Positions 8,269 to 16,460 are shown, numbered from the stretch's first letter. The stretch is DNA of 34,184 nucleotides from Pseudobdellovibrio sp. (GCA_020696855.1 JAJFMT010000019.1:1-34184); one strand, 5' to 3'. Program-made: numbers and translations. Notes: generated by a model not told the origin, from the sequence alone.

Positions 8269-9963
8269 TTACGATTTCTTTATAAAATTTATAAAAGCCA
8301 CTACACCCAGGAATGCAGCCAGTAAATAACCGATCAGGCTTAATCCCGGCATATCGCCGACCATCCAGCCGCCCCTGAACGGATAAATCATAGAGCTTGA
8401 AATGATCAGTGCGGCAATGATGATTCCCAGAAACAACAGGTTGAAAGATATCTCAAAGCTGCGTTTTAAATCCTCAATGCCTTCGACGTGAAGTTTGGTG
8501 CGGTATTCAGGTGAATTCATTCTTCGAAGAATCAAATTCAAATGTCTTGGTAAAGCGTTTAAGAACCCTCGTGATTCGCGAAGCAGTATCTGTGCTTCAT
8601 CTACGAACTTCATCGGTTTAAACTGGTGCTGAGCCACTTCAGACACCATTGTCAGTGTGAAGTTCAGAAAGTCGAAATCCGCACTGATTTTTTGGCCAAG
8701 CCCTTCGATTGAAACAATCGATTTGAAGTAAAGCATCAGTTCGGTAGGCACCGACAGGCCATGCTGAGCCGCTATGCTCGAAGAAGACATCAGTATTTTA
8801 CCGACATTCATGTGCTTCATCGTCAGGCCCCAGTAGGGCGAAATTAAAGTCTGAAGCTCGCGCGCAAATAAATCGACGTTCACTTCATCCGAATACGGCG
8901 CCAGATCAACATACTCATAGGCCAGACGGTTATAATCCTCTTTTGAAAGAGCAATCAGCATATTCACGATAGCGGACTGAGTTTTGGAATTCAGTCTCCC
9001 GACGACGCCGAAGTCGATAAGGCCTACACGGTTATTCGGAAATACGAAAAAATTCCCCGGATGCAGATCGCCGTGAAAGAAGCCGTCCATGAAGACCATT
9101 TTCAGGTACGCGCGAAACCCGATCTTTATAATTTCAGTCGGGTCTACTCCGGCCTGATTTAATGAGTCTTCCTGTGACAGGCGCCGGCCCAGCATCTCAT
9201 CCATAACAAGAATTCGTTCTGTTACGAGTTCAAAATGCACTTCAGGAATCAGAATCTGCGGTTCGTTCTTAAAATTTTCGCGGAACTTTCTGATATTGTT
9301 GGCTTCAACGATAAAATTCGTTTCAAGCTCAAGAGTCTTAAAGTACTCATCGATCATTCCGACCGGATTAAACGGCCGAGTTTCAGGAATATATTTTTCT
9401 ACCAGCTCTGCTAAAAAATAGAGAACGTTCAAGTCATCGTTGATTTGCTTAACGATGCCAGGGCGCTGTACTTTTATGACGACTCGCTTGCCATTCGTTA
9501 AAATCGCGCGGTGAACCTGGGCAATACTTGCAGAGCCCAGCGGTTTTTCTTCAATGAAAGAGAAATGTTTCTTCCAGTCAGGGCCGAGGTCTTCAGAGAT
9601 CACCTGCTCAACAACTTTGTAATCAAGCGGCTGAACCTGATCTTGCAAAAGCGCCATCTCTTCCGTGTATTCCGCCGGAACTAAATCGGGACGTGAGGCC
9701 AATAACTGACCGAATTTGACAAACGTCGGCCCCAGCTCTTCAAAGCTAAGCCGCAAACGAGTTTGCATCGAGAGGTTTTCGTGTTTCTTTTCGTCGTCCT
9801 GCGAAGAGGAAAGAAAATTACCGAGATTTATTTTTTCGACCGAATTTCTGAGGCCGTGCTTTGCCAGCACTGCGACGATCGTTCTTAGCCTCGCCGCGTT
9901 TCTCAGTGTTCGACCTATTTTCAGAGGCCCGAGCAGGGCGCTTCTGTTCTGACTCCGTTTCAT
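8269..9963 (-). CDS. ubiB: UbiB/ABC1-family atypical protein kinase
   Basis: 564 aa. ABC1/UbiB proteins are membrane-anchored atypical kinases or ATPases needed for quinone biosynthesis. The family KxGQ motif is K83-F-G-Q86. The A-rich loop GSASIAQVH is at 143-151, the nucleotide-binding lysine is K164 in IKVQRPG, the catalytic HGDLHPGN is at 297-304, and the metal-binding DFG is at 317-319. Two hydrophobic helices near the C-terminus (about 515-535 and 542-560) anchor it in the membrane. The start at 9963 has AAAGG upstream. It overlaps the end of rnr by 146 bp in another frame. The conserved TIVAVLAKHGL segment (residues 28-38) supports this start. Confidence 0.9.
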   Translation of the reverse strand: MKRSQNRSALLGPLKIGRTLRNAARLRTIVAVLAKHGLRNSVEKINLGNFLSSSQDDEKKHENLSMQTRLRLSFEELGPTFVKFGQLLASRPDLVPAEYTEEMALLQDQVQPLDYKVVEQVISEDLGPDWKKHFSFIEEKPLGSASIAQVHRAILTNGKRVVIKVQRPGIVKQINDDLNVLYFLAELVEKYIPETRPFNPVGMIDEYFKTLELETNFIVEANNIRKFRENFKNEPQILIPEVHFELVTERILVMDEMLGRRLSQEDSLNQAGVDPTEIIKIGFRAYLKMVFMDGFFHGDLHPGNFFVFPNNRVGLIDFGVVGRLNSKTQSAIVNMLIALSKEDYNRLAYEYVDLAPYSDEVNVDLFARELQTLISPYWGLTMKHMNVGKILMSSSSIAAQHGLSVPTELMLYFKSIVSIEGLGQKISADFDFLNFTLTMVSEVAQHQFKPMKFVDEAQILLRESRGFLNALPRHLNLILRRMNSPEYRTKLHVEGIEDLKRSFEISFNLLFLGIIIAALIISSSMIYPFRGGWMVGDMPGLSLIGYLLAAFLGVVAFINFIKKS

Positions 9964-12379
9964 GGGAACCTTTCTTCTTTCTTTGATCTAAGTAATCAGA
10001 CAATGAAGAGTACCGTGGCTGCGGAACGTACTCGCCGGATGGTTTGGCAGTTGCAGGTGCGGGATTGTAAAAACTTTCTTTAGCTACAGCTGCCGGGCGT
10101 TCAGGGCGTGAGAATTTTTTGCCGCCATCTTTTTTACCGCCGGAACTTCTGCTTTCAGAAAATTTGAATTTCGTATTTTGTTTTCCACCACGTGAAGGAC
10201 TTTCATCACGTCCTTCACTTCGGTGAGAACCGCGAGACGGAAGGCCGCGCTTTTTAGAGAAGTCGCGTTCCGTTTTTTCAGATTTATCACGTCCTTTTCC
10301 GCCGGAGCCAGTTCGGCCTTTCGCTCCAGAGGCGTAACGATCTTTTCCGCGTTCATTCGAAGAATCTTTTTTGCCATGACGAAAGCTTGCGTTGGATTCC
10401 GCACGGCCGCGTCCTTTGTGTGAAACATCGTTGTGGGTTGTCGCTTTACTTTCATGACCTTCAAGAACAAAGTTGATCTGACCTTGTTCGATATCGACCA
10501 TGCTGACAGTTACGCGAACGACATCTCCCATCTTATAAGAGAAGCCCGAACGTTTCGCGGTTAATGTGAGGTTCTGTTCATCAAATTCAAAGCGTTCGCC
10601 GCCGAGATCATCTAAGCGGACTAATCCGTCGATGTTGAATTCGCGAAGTAATACAAACACACCGAACTTCGTTACAGAGCTGATCAGGCCATCGAAGCTT
10701 TCGCCGACCAGTTTATTCATGAACCGCGCTTTTTTAATAGCTTGGATCTGACGTTCTGCTTTTGCTGAGCGCTGCTCACACGCTGAAAGCCAGGTTCCTG
10801 CTGTTGCCAGATCATCTTCCGCCATCAGGCGGTAGCGGCTGTTAGGCATAACGAGATTTTTAAGAAGACGGTGTACGATTAAATCAGGGTAACGGCGAAT
10901 CGGTGAGGTAAAGTGAGTGTAAAAATCAAAACCTAAACCGAAGTGCCCCACATTTACATTCGTGTACTTAGCCTGGCTCATCGAGCGTAAGGTTAATATA
11001 TGAATAATCTGGGCTTCCGGCTTTCCTTCAAAGTGCTGAAGCGCGCGGGTCAGGCGCTTTTGCAGTTTTCCGCCGCCGAGAGTGATTCTTTCTCCCATGC
11101 CTTCCATGTAGTTTTGCAGGTTAGAAATTTTTTCTTCATCCGGTGCATCGTGGATACGGTAAAAGGCAGGAATTTGCTTTTCATGGAAGAATTTAGCGAC
11201 AGCCACGTTAGCCGCAAGCATCAGCTCTTCAATTAATCTGTGCGCAAACAGACGTTCTGATTTAATGACGTCAACCGGTTCGCCTGCGCCATCAATAACT
11301 AACTCTGTTTCAGGCACTTCAAGGTCAAGAGAGCCTTCTTTAAAGCGTTTCGCCATTAAAACTTTAGCTAAATCAGCGCATCGGAAGATATTATCTTTAA
11401 CATGATCTAATTTTTGAATTTCGGCGCCATCTATCAGCTCTTGCGCTTCTCCGTAAGTGACACGCGCTTTACTTTCAATAACCCCTTCGTAAAACACTGA
11501 AGATTTCATTTCGCCATTAAAGTCGAACTTCATTTCAGCTACTAATGCCAGGCGGGGAACGTGCGGGTTTAAGGAACAAAGGCCGTTACTCAGCTGTTCT
11601 GGCAGCATGGGGATAACAAAGTTAGGAAAGTAAACCGAAGTTCCGCGCTCGTAGGCTTCTTTATCCATGGATGTGCCCGGTTGCACGTAATGGCTGACGT
11701 CAGCGATCGCCACATATAAATGAAACCCGCTGTCAGTCATTTCAGTATAGACGGCATCATCGAAATCTTTGGCAGTAGCGCCGTCGATCGTAATTATATT
11801 GAGGCCCCGAAGGTCTTTTCTGCCGGCAAAGTCTTTTTCAACCGGATTGTTACTGAAGGTTTTAGCTTCTTGTAAGGTCTCTTTTGAGAAGTGTTCGGGG
11901 ATATTCTGTGTAATGACCACACGTTTGATGTCATTTAATGGATCTTTAGCGTCTCCAAGGACGTTAAGGACTTCACCTTCAAAGGTGCCTTCATCAGGAA
12001 ATGAGGTAATAGAAGCTTCAACCAGGTCGCCATCCTGAGCGCCTTTTGATTTTTCCATTGGAATACGCAAGTCTTTACCCCATCCACGGCCTTCATCTTT
12101 AATAATACCATATTCGGGAGAGGCTTTTTTAAATGAACCGGCAATGCGTTTGGTGGCTCTTTCAGTAATGCGGATGATTTCGCCGCGAAAACGTCCGTCT
12201 CTTTCTTTTTCTACTACAATAGTGGCGCGATCGTTCGTCATTGCTGACTTCATCGCGTGCTGAGGCACATAGACATCGGGGTGCTCTTTATCTTCAGGAA
12301 TAAAGAAGCCAAATCCATCAGGATGTCTTTTAATGATTCCGTTCAACGTTTTCTGCTTGGAACTCTTTTGATTAATCAT
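9818..12379 (-). CDS. rnr: Ribonuclease R with long basic low-complexity tail
   Basis: 853 aa. RNase R is a processive 3'-5' exoribonuclease that unwinds structured RNA. Cold-shock domains begin near residue 13 (GIIKRHPDGFGFF) and the E. coli N-terminal helix-turn-helix is absent. The RNB catalytic motif is TIDGATAKDFDDAV (197-210), with GTSVYFP and HFTSPIRRYPDL following as usual. The S1 domain spans about 560-640. Residues 641-853 form a 213-residue tail rich in Lys, Arg, Ser and Gly, much longer than in E. coli. Its last 48 codons overlap ubiB. The ATG lacks a Shine-Dalgarno sequence and a good promoter lies 13-41 bp upstream. Confidence 0.93.
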   Translation of the reverse strand: MINQKSSKQKTLNGIIKRHPDGFGFFIPEDKEHPDVYVPQHAMKSAMTNDRATIVVEKERDGRFRGEIIRITERATKRIAGSFKKASPEYGIIKDEGRGWGKDLRIPMEKSKGAQDGDLVEASITSFPDEGTFEGEVLNVLGDAKDPLNDIKRVVITQNIPEHFSKETLQEAKTFSNNPVEKDFAGRKDLRGLNIITIDGATAKDFDDAVYTEMTDSGFHLYVAIADVSHYVQPGTSMDKEAYERGTSVYFPNFVIPMLPEQLSNGLCSLNPHVPRLALVAEMKFDFNGEMKSSVFYEGVIESKARVTYGEAQELIDGAEIQKLDHVKDNIFRCADLAKVLMAKRFKEGSLDLEVPETELVIDGAGEPVDVIKSERLFAHRLIEELMLAANVAVAKFFHEKQIPAFYRIHDAPDEEKISNLQNYMEGMGERITLGGGKLQKRLTRALQHFEGKPEAQIIHILTLRSMSQAKYTNVNVGHFGLGFDFYTHFTSPIRRYPDLIVHRLLKNLVMPNSRYRLMAEDDLATAGTWLSACEQRSAKAERQIQAIKKARFMNKLVGESFDGLISSVTKFGVFVLLREFNIDGLVRLDDLGGERFEFDEQNLTLTAKRSGFSYKMGDVVRVTVSMVDIEQGQINFVLEGHESKATTHNDVSHKGRGRAESNASFRHGKKDSSNERGKDRYASGAKGRTGSGGKGRDKSEKTERDFSKKRGLPSRGSHRSEGRDESPSRGGKQNTKFKFSESRSSGGKKDGGKKFSRPERPAAVAKESFYNPAPATAKPSGEYVPQPRYSSLSDYLDQRKKKGSHETESEQKRPARASENRSNTEKRGEAKNDRRSAGKARPQKFGRKNKSR

Positions 12380-12391
12380 GAAGTTATATTC

Positions 12392-12420
12392 ATATTATGA
12401 ATGATAAAAGTCATGTTCAA
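12392..12420 (-). promoter_or_regulatory. Candidate rnr promoter
   Basis: On the minus strand TTGAAC (12420-12415) and TAATAT (12397-12392) are 17 bp apart. The expected start near 12385 leaves only about 6 nt before the ATG at 12379, so rnr may be leaderless or nearly so. A 13-bp palindrome (TTCATA-T-TATGAA, 12389-12401) covers the -10 and could be an operator. Confidence 0.4.
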
Positions 12421-12573
12421 ACCGACATAGGTCTACAGCGCTAAAATTATTTAACAGGGCGCAAATCGCTCTGCCTGATTTAGATTCGACTTCAGTGCTT
12501 AATACTAGACCAAAGGCGCGATATTGACTCATCATGTTGTGAGCGCTTGCGTTATTTAATAGGTGAGAAGTGA

Positions 12574-12648
12574 ATGAACAAAAAGGCTGGAAAATTAAAA
12601 TCTTACAAAAGTTGTGAGGCTGAATTACCCATGAATTTTTGTTCGTGA
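12574..12648 (+). CDS. Possible 24-residue leader peptide or small ORF
   Basis: An ATG with AGGTGAG six bases upstream opens 24 codons (MNKKAGKLKSYKSCEAELPM, then NFCS) ending in TGA at 12646-12648. The peptide is lysine-rich and not obviously a membrane peptide. The AT-rich inverted repeat begins at its stop codon. A frame this short arises easily by chance and no clear promoter lies in front, so only the well-placed ribosome site argues for it. Confidence 0.2.
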   Translation: MNKKAGKLKSYKSCEAELPMNFCS

Positions 12649-12756
12649 AAAAAATTAAATAATTTTAATTTTTCAGAGGAGAAATTGATTTATTCGCAAA
12701 ACTTTTCTAATGCGAAAAAATTATTTTGCCCCTTGCTGCTTGCTGAAATTAATATC

Positions 12757-12773
12757 AACGCATGTGATGCGTT
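12757..12773. promoter_or_regulatory. Perfect 7-bp inverted repeat upstream of the barrel gene
   Basis: AACGCAT (12757-12763) and ATGCGTT (12767-12773) are separated by GTG. The repeat lies about 70 bp upstream of the candidate promoter and has no T-run, so it is more likely a regulator-binding site than a terminator. Confidence 0.3.
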
Positions 12774-12842
12774 TAGTACACACCGTATACCTGCAAACCG
12801 AGGATCACTGAGGCATCTGAAAAATTACTAAAACTTTTTAAG

Positions 12843-12871
12843 TTGCGTTTACGAAACTCCGTATTTAGGAT
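12843..12871 (+). promoter_or_regulatory. Candidate promoter of the major barrel gene
   Basis: TTGCGT (12843-12848) and TAGGAT (12866-12871) are 17 bp apart. Transcription would start near 12878, leaving a leader of about 47 nt that ends in the AAAGGA ribosome site. Given the codon bias of the gene the real promoter should be strong, and this match is only fair. Confidence 0.35.
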
Positions 12872-12925
12872 TTTCTCATAAGGTTAAACATAAAACACAA
12901 TTTGCACTTAACGAAAGGACGCAAA

Positions 12926-14020
12926 ATGAAAAAACTATTAGTAATCGCGGTAGCTTTAGCTGCTGTAAATGCTCAAGCAACACGTGCTCGTGTAGCTGCT
13001 TTAGCAAACTCTCCACACCTGATCGATACACAAACTGTGTACAACAATCCAGCTGACATCTTCGCGTTAGGAAGCGACTACGTTAACTTGGAAACAGGTT
13101 TAACAAACTCTACGACATCAACTGATGGCGCAGAAGGTATGGTTGTTCGCTCAATGGGCGACACTAAATGGGGTCTTTCTTTAGGTCACGATTCAATGAA
13201 CGGTTCAGCTTGGGGTCTTCGCGGTCTTGCAGCTGGTGCTAACGCTGGTTTCGCAACTAACCAACAAAATCCACTTGAATTAACTTACGGTGCTAAGGCT
13301 GCTGATATGTCTTGGGCTGCTACATTAGTTTACTCTAACTACCAAGATAAAGTAACTACTGCTGCTGCAACTGCTGTAAAAGAATCTTCAATGGGCGTTC
13401 GCGTAGGTGCTCGTGCAGCTAACTGGGATGCAGCTTTACGTTTAGGCTTAACTTCTACAGTTGAGACTGGCGATGGATCTAAATACACTGGTACTGCTGC
13501 TATCGGCGCTAACGGTGGTTACATGATGGATTCTTGGTACTTATTTGCTAACATCTTGTCTGCTGGTTTCAAAACTGAAAACGGCGCGGGTGCTGAGACT
13601 TCTAAGTTCAACACTACATCAATCGCTTTAGGTGCTTTAACTGAAGTTAAAAAAGACGGTTCTGGCTTCTTCTACGGTGCTAGCTTGAATAACTCTACAT
13701 CTAAAGAAGATGTTGGTGATTCTAAAACTTCTTCTATGACTTTACCTGTATGGGTTGGTGTTGAAGTTGACGCTGCTTCTTGGTTAACTTTACGTGGTTC
13801 TATCACTCAGACTTTACAGTTGTTAAACAACTCTAAATCTGAAACTGGTGGTACTACTACTTCTGAACTTGCTCCAGGCGCTAACGACACAGTTGTTACT
13901 GCAGGTGCTGGTTTGAAATTCAACAAAATCACTGTAGACGGTACTTTACAAGGTTCTACAAACCAACAGTTAAACGGCAACAACTTGTTAGCTATGTTGG
14001 GTATGACTTACTGGTACTAA
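12926..14020 (+). CDS. Major outer-membrane beta-barrel protein (Bdellovibrio-type Omp)
   Basis: 364 aa from the ATG at 12926, eight bases after AAAGGA. A TTG at 12902 would add eight polar residues before the signal peptide and is rejected. Residues 1-18 form a signal peptide ending NAQA. The mature chain alternates short amphipathic strands with Gly/Ser/Thr/Asn-rich turns and ends in YWY, the terminal aromatic typical of barrels assembled by BamA. Codons are very uniform (GCT, GGT, AAC, TTC, ACT, TTA), unlike neighbouring genes, which signals very high expression. Predatory Bdellovibrio are known to make a lineage-specific major outer-membrane protein, and this is a plausible homologue by inference. 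A strong terminator follows. The next gene is a divergent paralogue. Confidence 0.75.
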   Translation: MKKLLVIAVALAAVNAQATRARVAALANSPHLIDTQTVYNNPADIFALGSDYVNLETGLTNSTTSTDGAEGMVVRSMGDTKWGLSLGHDSMNGSAWGLRGLAAGANAGFATNQQNPLELTYGAKAADMSWAATLVYSNYQDKVTTAAATAVKESSMGVRVGARAANWDAALRLGLTSTVETGDGSKYTGTAAIGANGGYMMDSWYLFANILSAGFKTENGAGAETSKFNTTSIALGALTEVKKDGSGFFYGASLNNSTSKEDVGDSKTSSMTLPVWVGVEVDAASWLTLRGSITQTLQLLNNSKSETGGTTTSELAPGANDTVVTAGAGLKFNKITVDGTLQGSTNQQLNGNNLLAMLGMTYWY

Positions 14021-14055
14021 TCTCCTAAAGGGATTAGTAACTGAAAAGTTACACG

Positions 14056-14086
14056 AAAAGCCTCGGGAAACCGGGGCTTTTTTATT
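14056..14086 (+). terminator. Strong terminator after the major barrel gene
   Basis: AAAAGCCTCGG (14056-14066) pairs with CCGGGGCTTTT (14071-14081) across a GAAA tetraloop, with one G-U pair. TTTTTTATTT follows. It separates the highly expressed barrel gene from its paralogue at 14124. Confidence 0.92.
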
Positions 14087-14123
14087 TCTAGAACACTGAA
14101 CGGACTTCGAGTAGTCTGACCCA

Positions 14124-15233
14124 GTGAAATCACTTTTAATTCTGGCAGTATTTCTAACTTGCGGTTTGGCGAATGCTACGAAAGCCAGGCTGGCCGCTCT
14201 TAACAGCTCTCCACACTTAACCGACGAGCAACTTCTTTTTTTAAACCCGATCGATCTGAATTATCTCGATGAGATGGCCGCGTTTGAAACCGGCTCTTCT
14301 ATTGCCAGTGCTTCTGCGACCTCAACGTCAAACGGTGAAGTTATAGTTGTGAGACGCTGGAAAGAAAAAAGCTACGCCGTAGCCCTGGGCCATCAAAATG
14401 AAGCAGTCTATAGAACCCGGCAGTTCATAAACTCTCTGGGTTACAGCTACCGATTGCAACAAAACCCGGTCCATGTATTTTTAGCTGGTGAAACAGATGA
14501 AGCTAACTGGGCGACATCAGTTTTTTATTCGGATTATCACGACAAAGTTTCAAACCAAAAAGAAAACACGGCAGGCCTGGCTGTCGCGGCCGAGATTGGC
14601 GCCTGGCAGGTCACTGCAATGAGCGCATTCATTAATAAGGTGCAAGCACCGGCAGACAAATTCGATGGTTCAGGAGGCCTTAGCGCGGGTTTAACCTACC
14701 TCGGTGATAACTTGGAAGCTTATGCTACTTTCACACGAGAGCCGGTAAAAGTAGAGGCCGTAGGTACCGAAACAGAATTTCACATTATCCAAACTCTGCG
14801 CCTGGGTTTAGTGGACAGCAACACGAAGGAATTCAACGATCTTTTTTGGGGCGGTGAAATCAACACAATAAAAGTAGACTGCCGGATGCTGAACGGACTC
14901 ACTTGTGATCAGGCATTTGTGAATACAACATTGCCGGTGTGGTTCGGTTTCGAATCGCAGGCCACAACGTGGTTAAAGATAAGATCGTCCATCAGGCAAA
15001 CTGTCCTAATTAATCAATCACGGGATGAGGTGGGTTATCCATCAGGATATCTGGCAGCGGCCACCGGCGGACTTTCTGAGTACACGAATGGGTTGAATTC
15101 AACCGCCATCAGCGCGGGCCTGGGAATACAGTTAAACCGGTTAACGATCGACGGCACTTTGACAGCGTCAGCTTCTCAACAGTTAAATTCGTTGAACCTG
15201 CTGAATCAAGTATCGCTTAAATACGTCTTCTAA
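14124..15233 (+). CDS. Outer-membrane barrel protein, paralogue of the preceding gene
   Basis: 369 aa starting at a GTG with no clear Shine-Dalgarno sequence. The signal peptide ends NA (LTCGLANA). The mature N-terminus (TKARLAALNSSPHLTDEQ) and C-terminus (LNRLTIDGTLTASASQQLNS) align directly with those of the upstream gene (TRARVAALANSPHLIDTQ and FNKITVDGTLQGSTNQQLNG). The central strands WATSVFYSDYHDKV and WAATLVYSNYQDKV also match. The chain ends YVF, a barrel-type aromatic terminus. Two cysteines (in DCRMLNGLTCDQ) are absent from the paralogue and may close an extracellular loop. Codon use is ordinary, so expression is probably far lower. It lies behind the terminator at 14056 and I see no good promoter in the gap. 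Confidence 0.75.
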   Translation: MKSLLILAVFLTCGLANATKARLAALNSSPHLTDEQLLFLNPIDLNYLDEMAAFETGSSIASASATSTSNGEVIVVRRWKEKSYAVALGHQNEAVYRTRQFINSLGYSYRLQQNPVHVFLAGETDEANWATSVFYSDYHDKVSNQKENTAGLAVAAEIGAWQVTAMSAFINKVQAPADKFDGSGGLSAGLTYLGDNLEAYATFTREPVKVEAVGTETEFHIIQTLRLGLVDSNTKEFNDLFWGGEINTIKVDCRMLNGLTCDQAFVNTTLPVWFGFESQATTWLKIRSSIRQTVLINQSRDEVGYPSGYLAAATGGLSEYTNGLNSTAISAGLGIQLNRLTIDGTLTASASQQLNSLNLLNQVSLKYVF

Positions 15234-15288
15234 TCGTAGCCCGTCATTGGCGGGCACTTCGGAAACTCCTTTATGATTTTTTGAAATA

Positions 15289-15317
15289 AAAAAAGCGGAT
15301 AATTCATCCGCTTTTTT
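15289..15317. terminator. Bidirectional terminator between convergent genes
   Basis: AAAAAAGCGGAT (15289-15300) and ATCCGCTTTTTT (15306-15317) form a perfect 12-bp stem with loop AATTC. The A and T runs allow termination in both directions, for the barrel paralogue (plus) and the nuclease gene (minus). A smaller hairpin, GCCCG/CGGGC, lies at 15239-15255. Confidence 0.92.
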
Positions 15318-15340
15318 AGGTTCAATTTAAATTTACTTTT

Positions 15341-16390
15341 TTAGAAGTAATCAGGTTTTACGAAATCGGGTGTGAATGGGTACAGGTAACTTCCGTATTC
15401 GCTAACTTGTGGAGAACCCGCTTCTTTGTACATTTGTTCCCACATATGCGCTAACAGTACACTTGATCGCGCCATTTGGCGGATGATCAATTTTTCGAAA
15501 GCCTTGTAGTTTTCTGCTGCTGGTTTTCTTTCTGCGGCCTTTTTGTTGCTCATGCCTTTGTCGATTGTCAGAACAGAAGGCTTAATCACCTTGTCTGCCT
15601 TAAGAACCTCTTTAATATCTGCATAAGACAGCATGCTCAGCGCTCTCAAATTTTCGATTGTTGATTCATACTGGGTGAACTTCGGGTTCTTCATCGCTTT
15701 TGCTTCTTTAATGATTTTTGACATCATATCCCCGTCGAAAAAAGCGACGACTTGTTCTTCGTAATAGCTGTGGATTCCGCCGTGGTTGGCTGCGTAGCCG
15801 TCGTGATCAGAGGTCACATGAAAAGGCTGGCCTAAATCGCCTACGAAGTGGCCCATGATCCCCATGTTGGTCATCATTTGGTAAGTGCCTTCGTTGAATG
15901 GTAACTTGTTATCTTGAGTTTCTTTCCAGTCTTTTGGCGGATTATTTGCTTTTGCTTTTTTTGCACCTTCAACCGCTAAACGGTAGAATTGATCGGCGCG
16001 CCACCACGCAGAACCCACGTCATCAGGGATCGAGTACAGAGTCTGTCCTTCGTTCATTTTATTCGGCTTACCGGTGTATTGCTCGACGATTTTTTTATAA
16101 TCAACAGGAACTTCTTCTACTTTTAATCCCAGTTTTTCAGGATTGAAGTAATGACCCGGGTCGCCTGACTTTCTGATATCTGACGGAAGAGACTTCCAGT
16201 AAATGTCCGGAATATTGCAAAGGTGGCCCATGATATGCGGGCGTGTGGTTAAAAACTCTTTTAGCTCAGGTGACTTAACTAAAAAGACAGCAGCTTCGCA
16301 TAAAGTCGCGTGCCCGCGTCCGCCCCAAGAGTACGCCGTTGTTGAGCTTGTAATAACAGCAAAGAATAATACAGAAATTAAGCTTTTCAT
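15341..16390 (-). CDS. Secreted zinc-dependent S1/P1 nuclease-like protein
   Basis: 349 aa. Residues 1-21 form a signal peptide, and cleavage after AYS would expose W22 as the mature N-terminus, as required in this family, where the N-terminal Trp binds zinc. All nine metal-ligand positions can be matched: W22, H27, D62, H80, H181, D185, H191, H207 and E211. The core motif is GHFVGDLGQPFH. Spacing W-x4-H favours S1/P1 nucleases. The last ligand is Glu (H-x3-E) as in zinc phospholipase C, where S1/P1 enzymes have Asp, so substrate is likely single-stranded nucleic acid but phospholipid is possible. The start follows TTAGGAG. It lies 70 bp downstream of the ABC-importer genes on the same strand, which fits use of prey nucleic acid. 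Confidence 0.75.
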   Translation of the reverse strand: MKSLISVLFFAVITSSTTAYSWGGRGHATLCEAAVFLVKSPELKEFLTTRPHIMGHLCNIPDIYWKSLPSDIRKSGDPGHYFNPEKLGLKVEEVPVDYKKIVEQYTGKPNKMNEGQTLYSIPDDVGSAWWRADQFYRLAVEGAKKAKANNPPKDWKETQDNKLPFNEGTYQMMTNMGIMGHFVGDLGQPFHVTSDHDGYAANHGGIHSYYEEQVVAFFDGDMMSKIIKEAKAMKNPKFTQYESTIENLRALSMLSYADIKEVLKADKVIKPSVLTIDKGMSNKKAAERKPAAENYKAFEKLIIRQMARSSVLLAHMWEQMYKEAGSPQVSEYGSYLYPFTPDFVKPDYF

Positions 16391-16399
16391 TGTGATCTC

Positions 16400-16429
16400 C
16401 TAATGCCCGAGATTTTGCTCCGATTAGGA
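16400..16429 (-). promoter_or_regulatory. Inverted repeat overlapping the ribosome site of the nuclease gene
   Basis: On the minus strand CCTAAT and ATTAGG pair, with an inner GAG/CTC pair separated by a small internal loop. The 3' arm contains part of the TTAGGAG Shine-Dalgarno sequence that lies eight bases before the ATG at 16390. Folding would partly hide the ribosome site. Confidence 0.3.
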
Positions 16430-16460
16430 TAAATTTCCAAGTTAAAACAGCCCAAATTTT

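Larger units (their letters stand above)
12380..12925. other. 546-bp intergenic region between divergent rnr and the major barrel gene
   Basis: No convincing long gene is present. It holds, in order, the rnr promoter and palindrome, a possible 24-codon reading frame (12574-12648), and an AT-only inverted repeat around 12647-12672. A perfect 7-bp hairpin AACGCAT-gtg-ATGCGTT lies at 12757-12773 and a sigma-70-like promoter at 12843-12871. The region is more AT-rich than the flanking genes, especially 12640-12725. Its length suggests extra regulation of the barrel gene. Confidence 0.6.

Noticed and set aside
10084-10470. 128-codon open frame on the minus strand
   Set aside because: It lies inside the low-complexity tail of rnr on the same strand in another frame, with a Lys/Ala/Val-rich composition produced by that tail's repetitive codons. 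No ribosome site or motif was seen.
12902-12925. TTG start adding eight residues to the major barrel protein
   Set aside because: It would place polar residues before a clean signal peptide, whereas the ATG at 12926 has AAAGGA at correct distance.
12380-12925. tRNA or other standard RNA gene in the long gap
   Set aside because: No T-arm-like GGTTCGAATCC pattern or cloverleaf arms were found on either strand.
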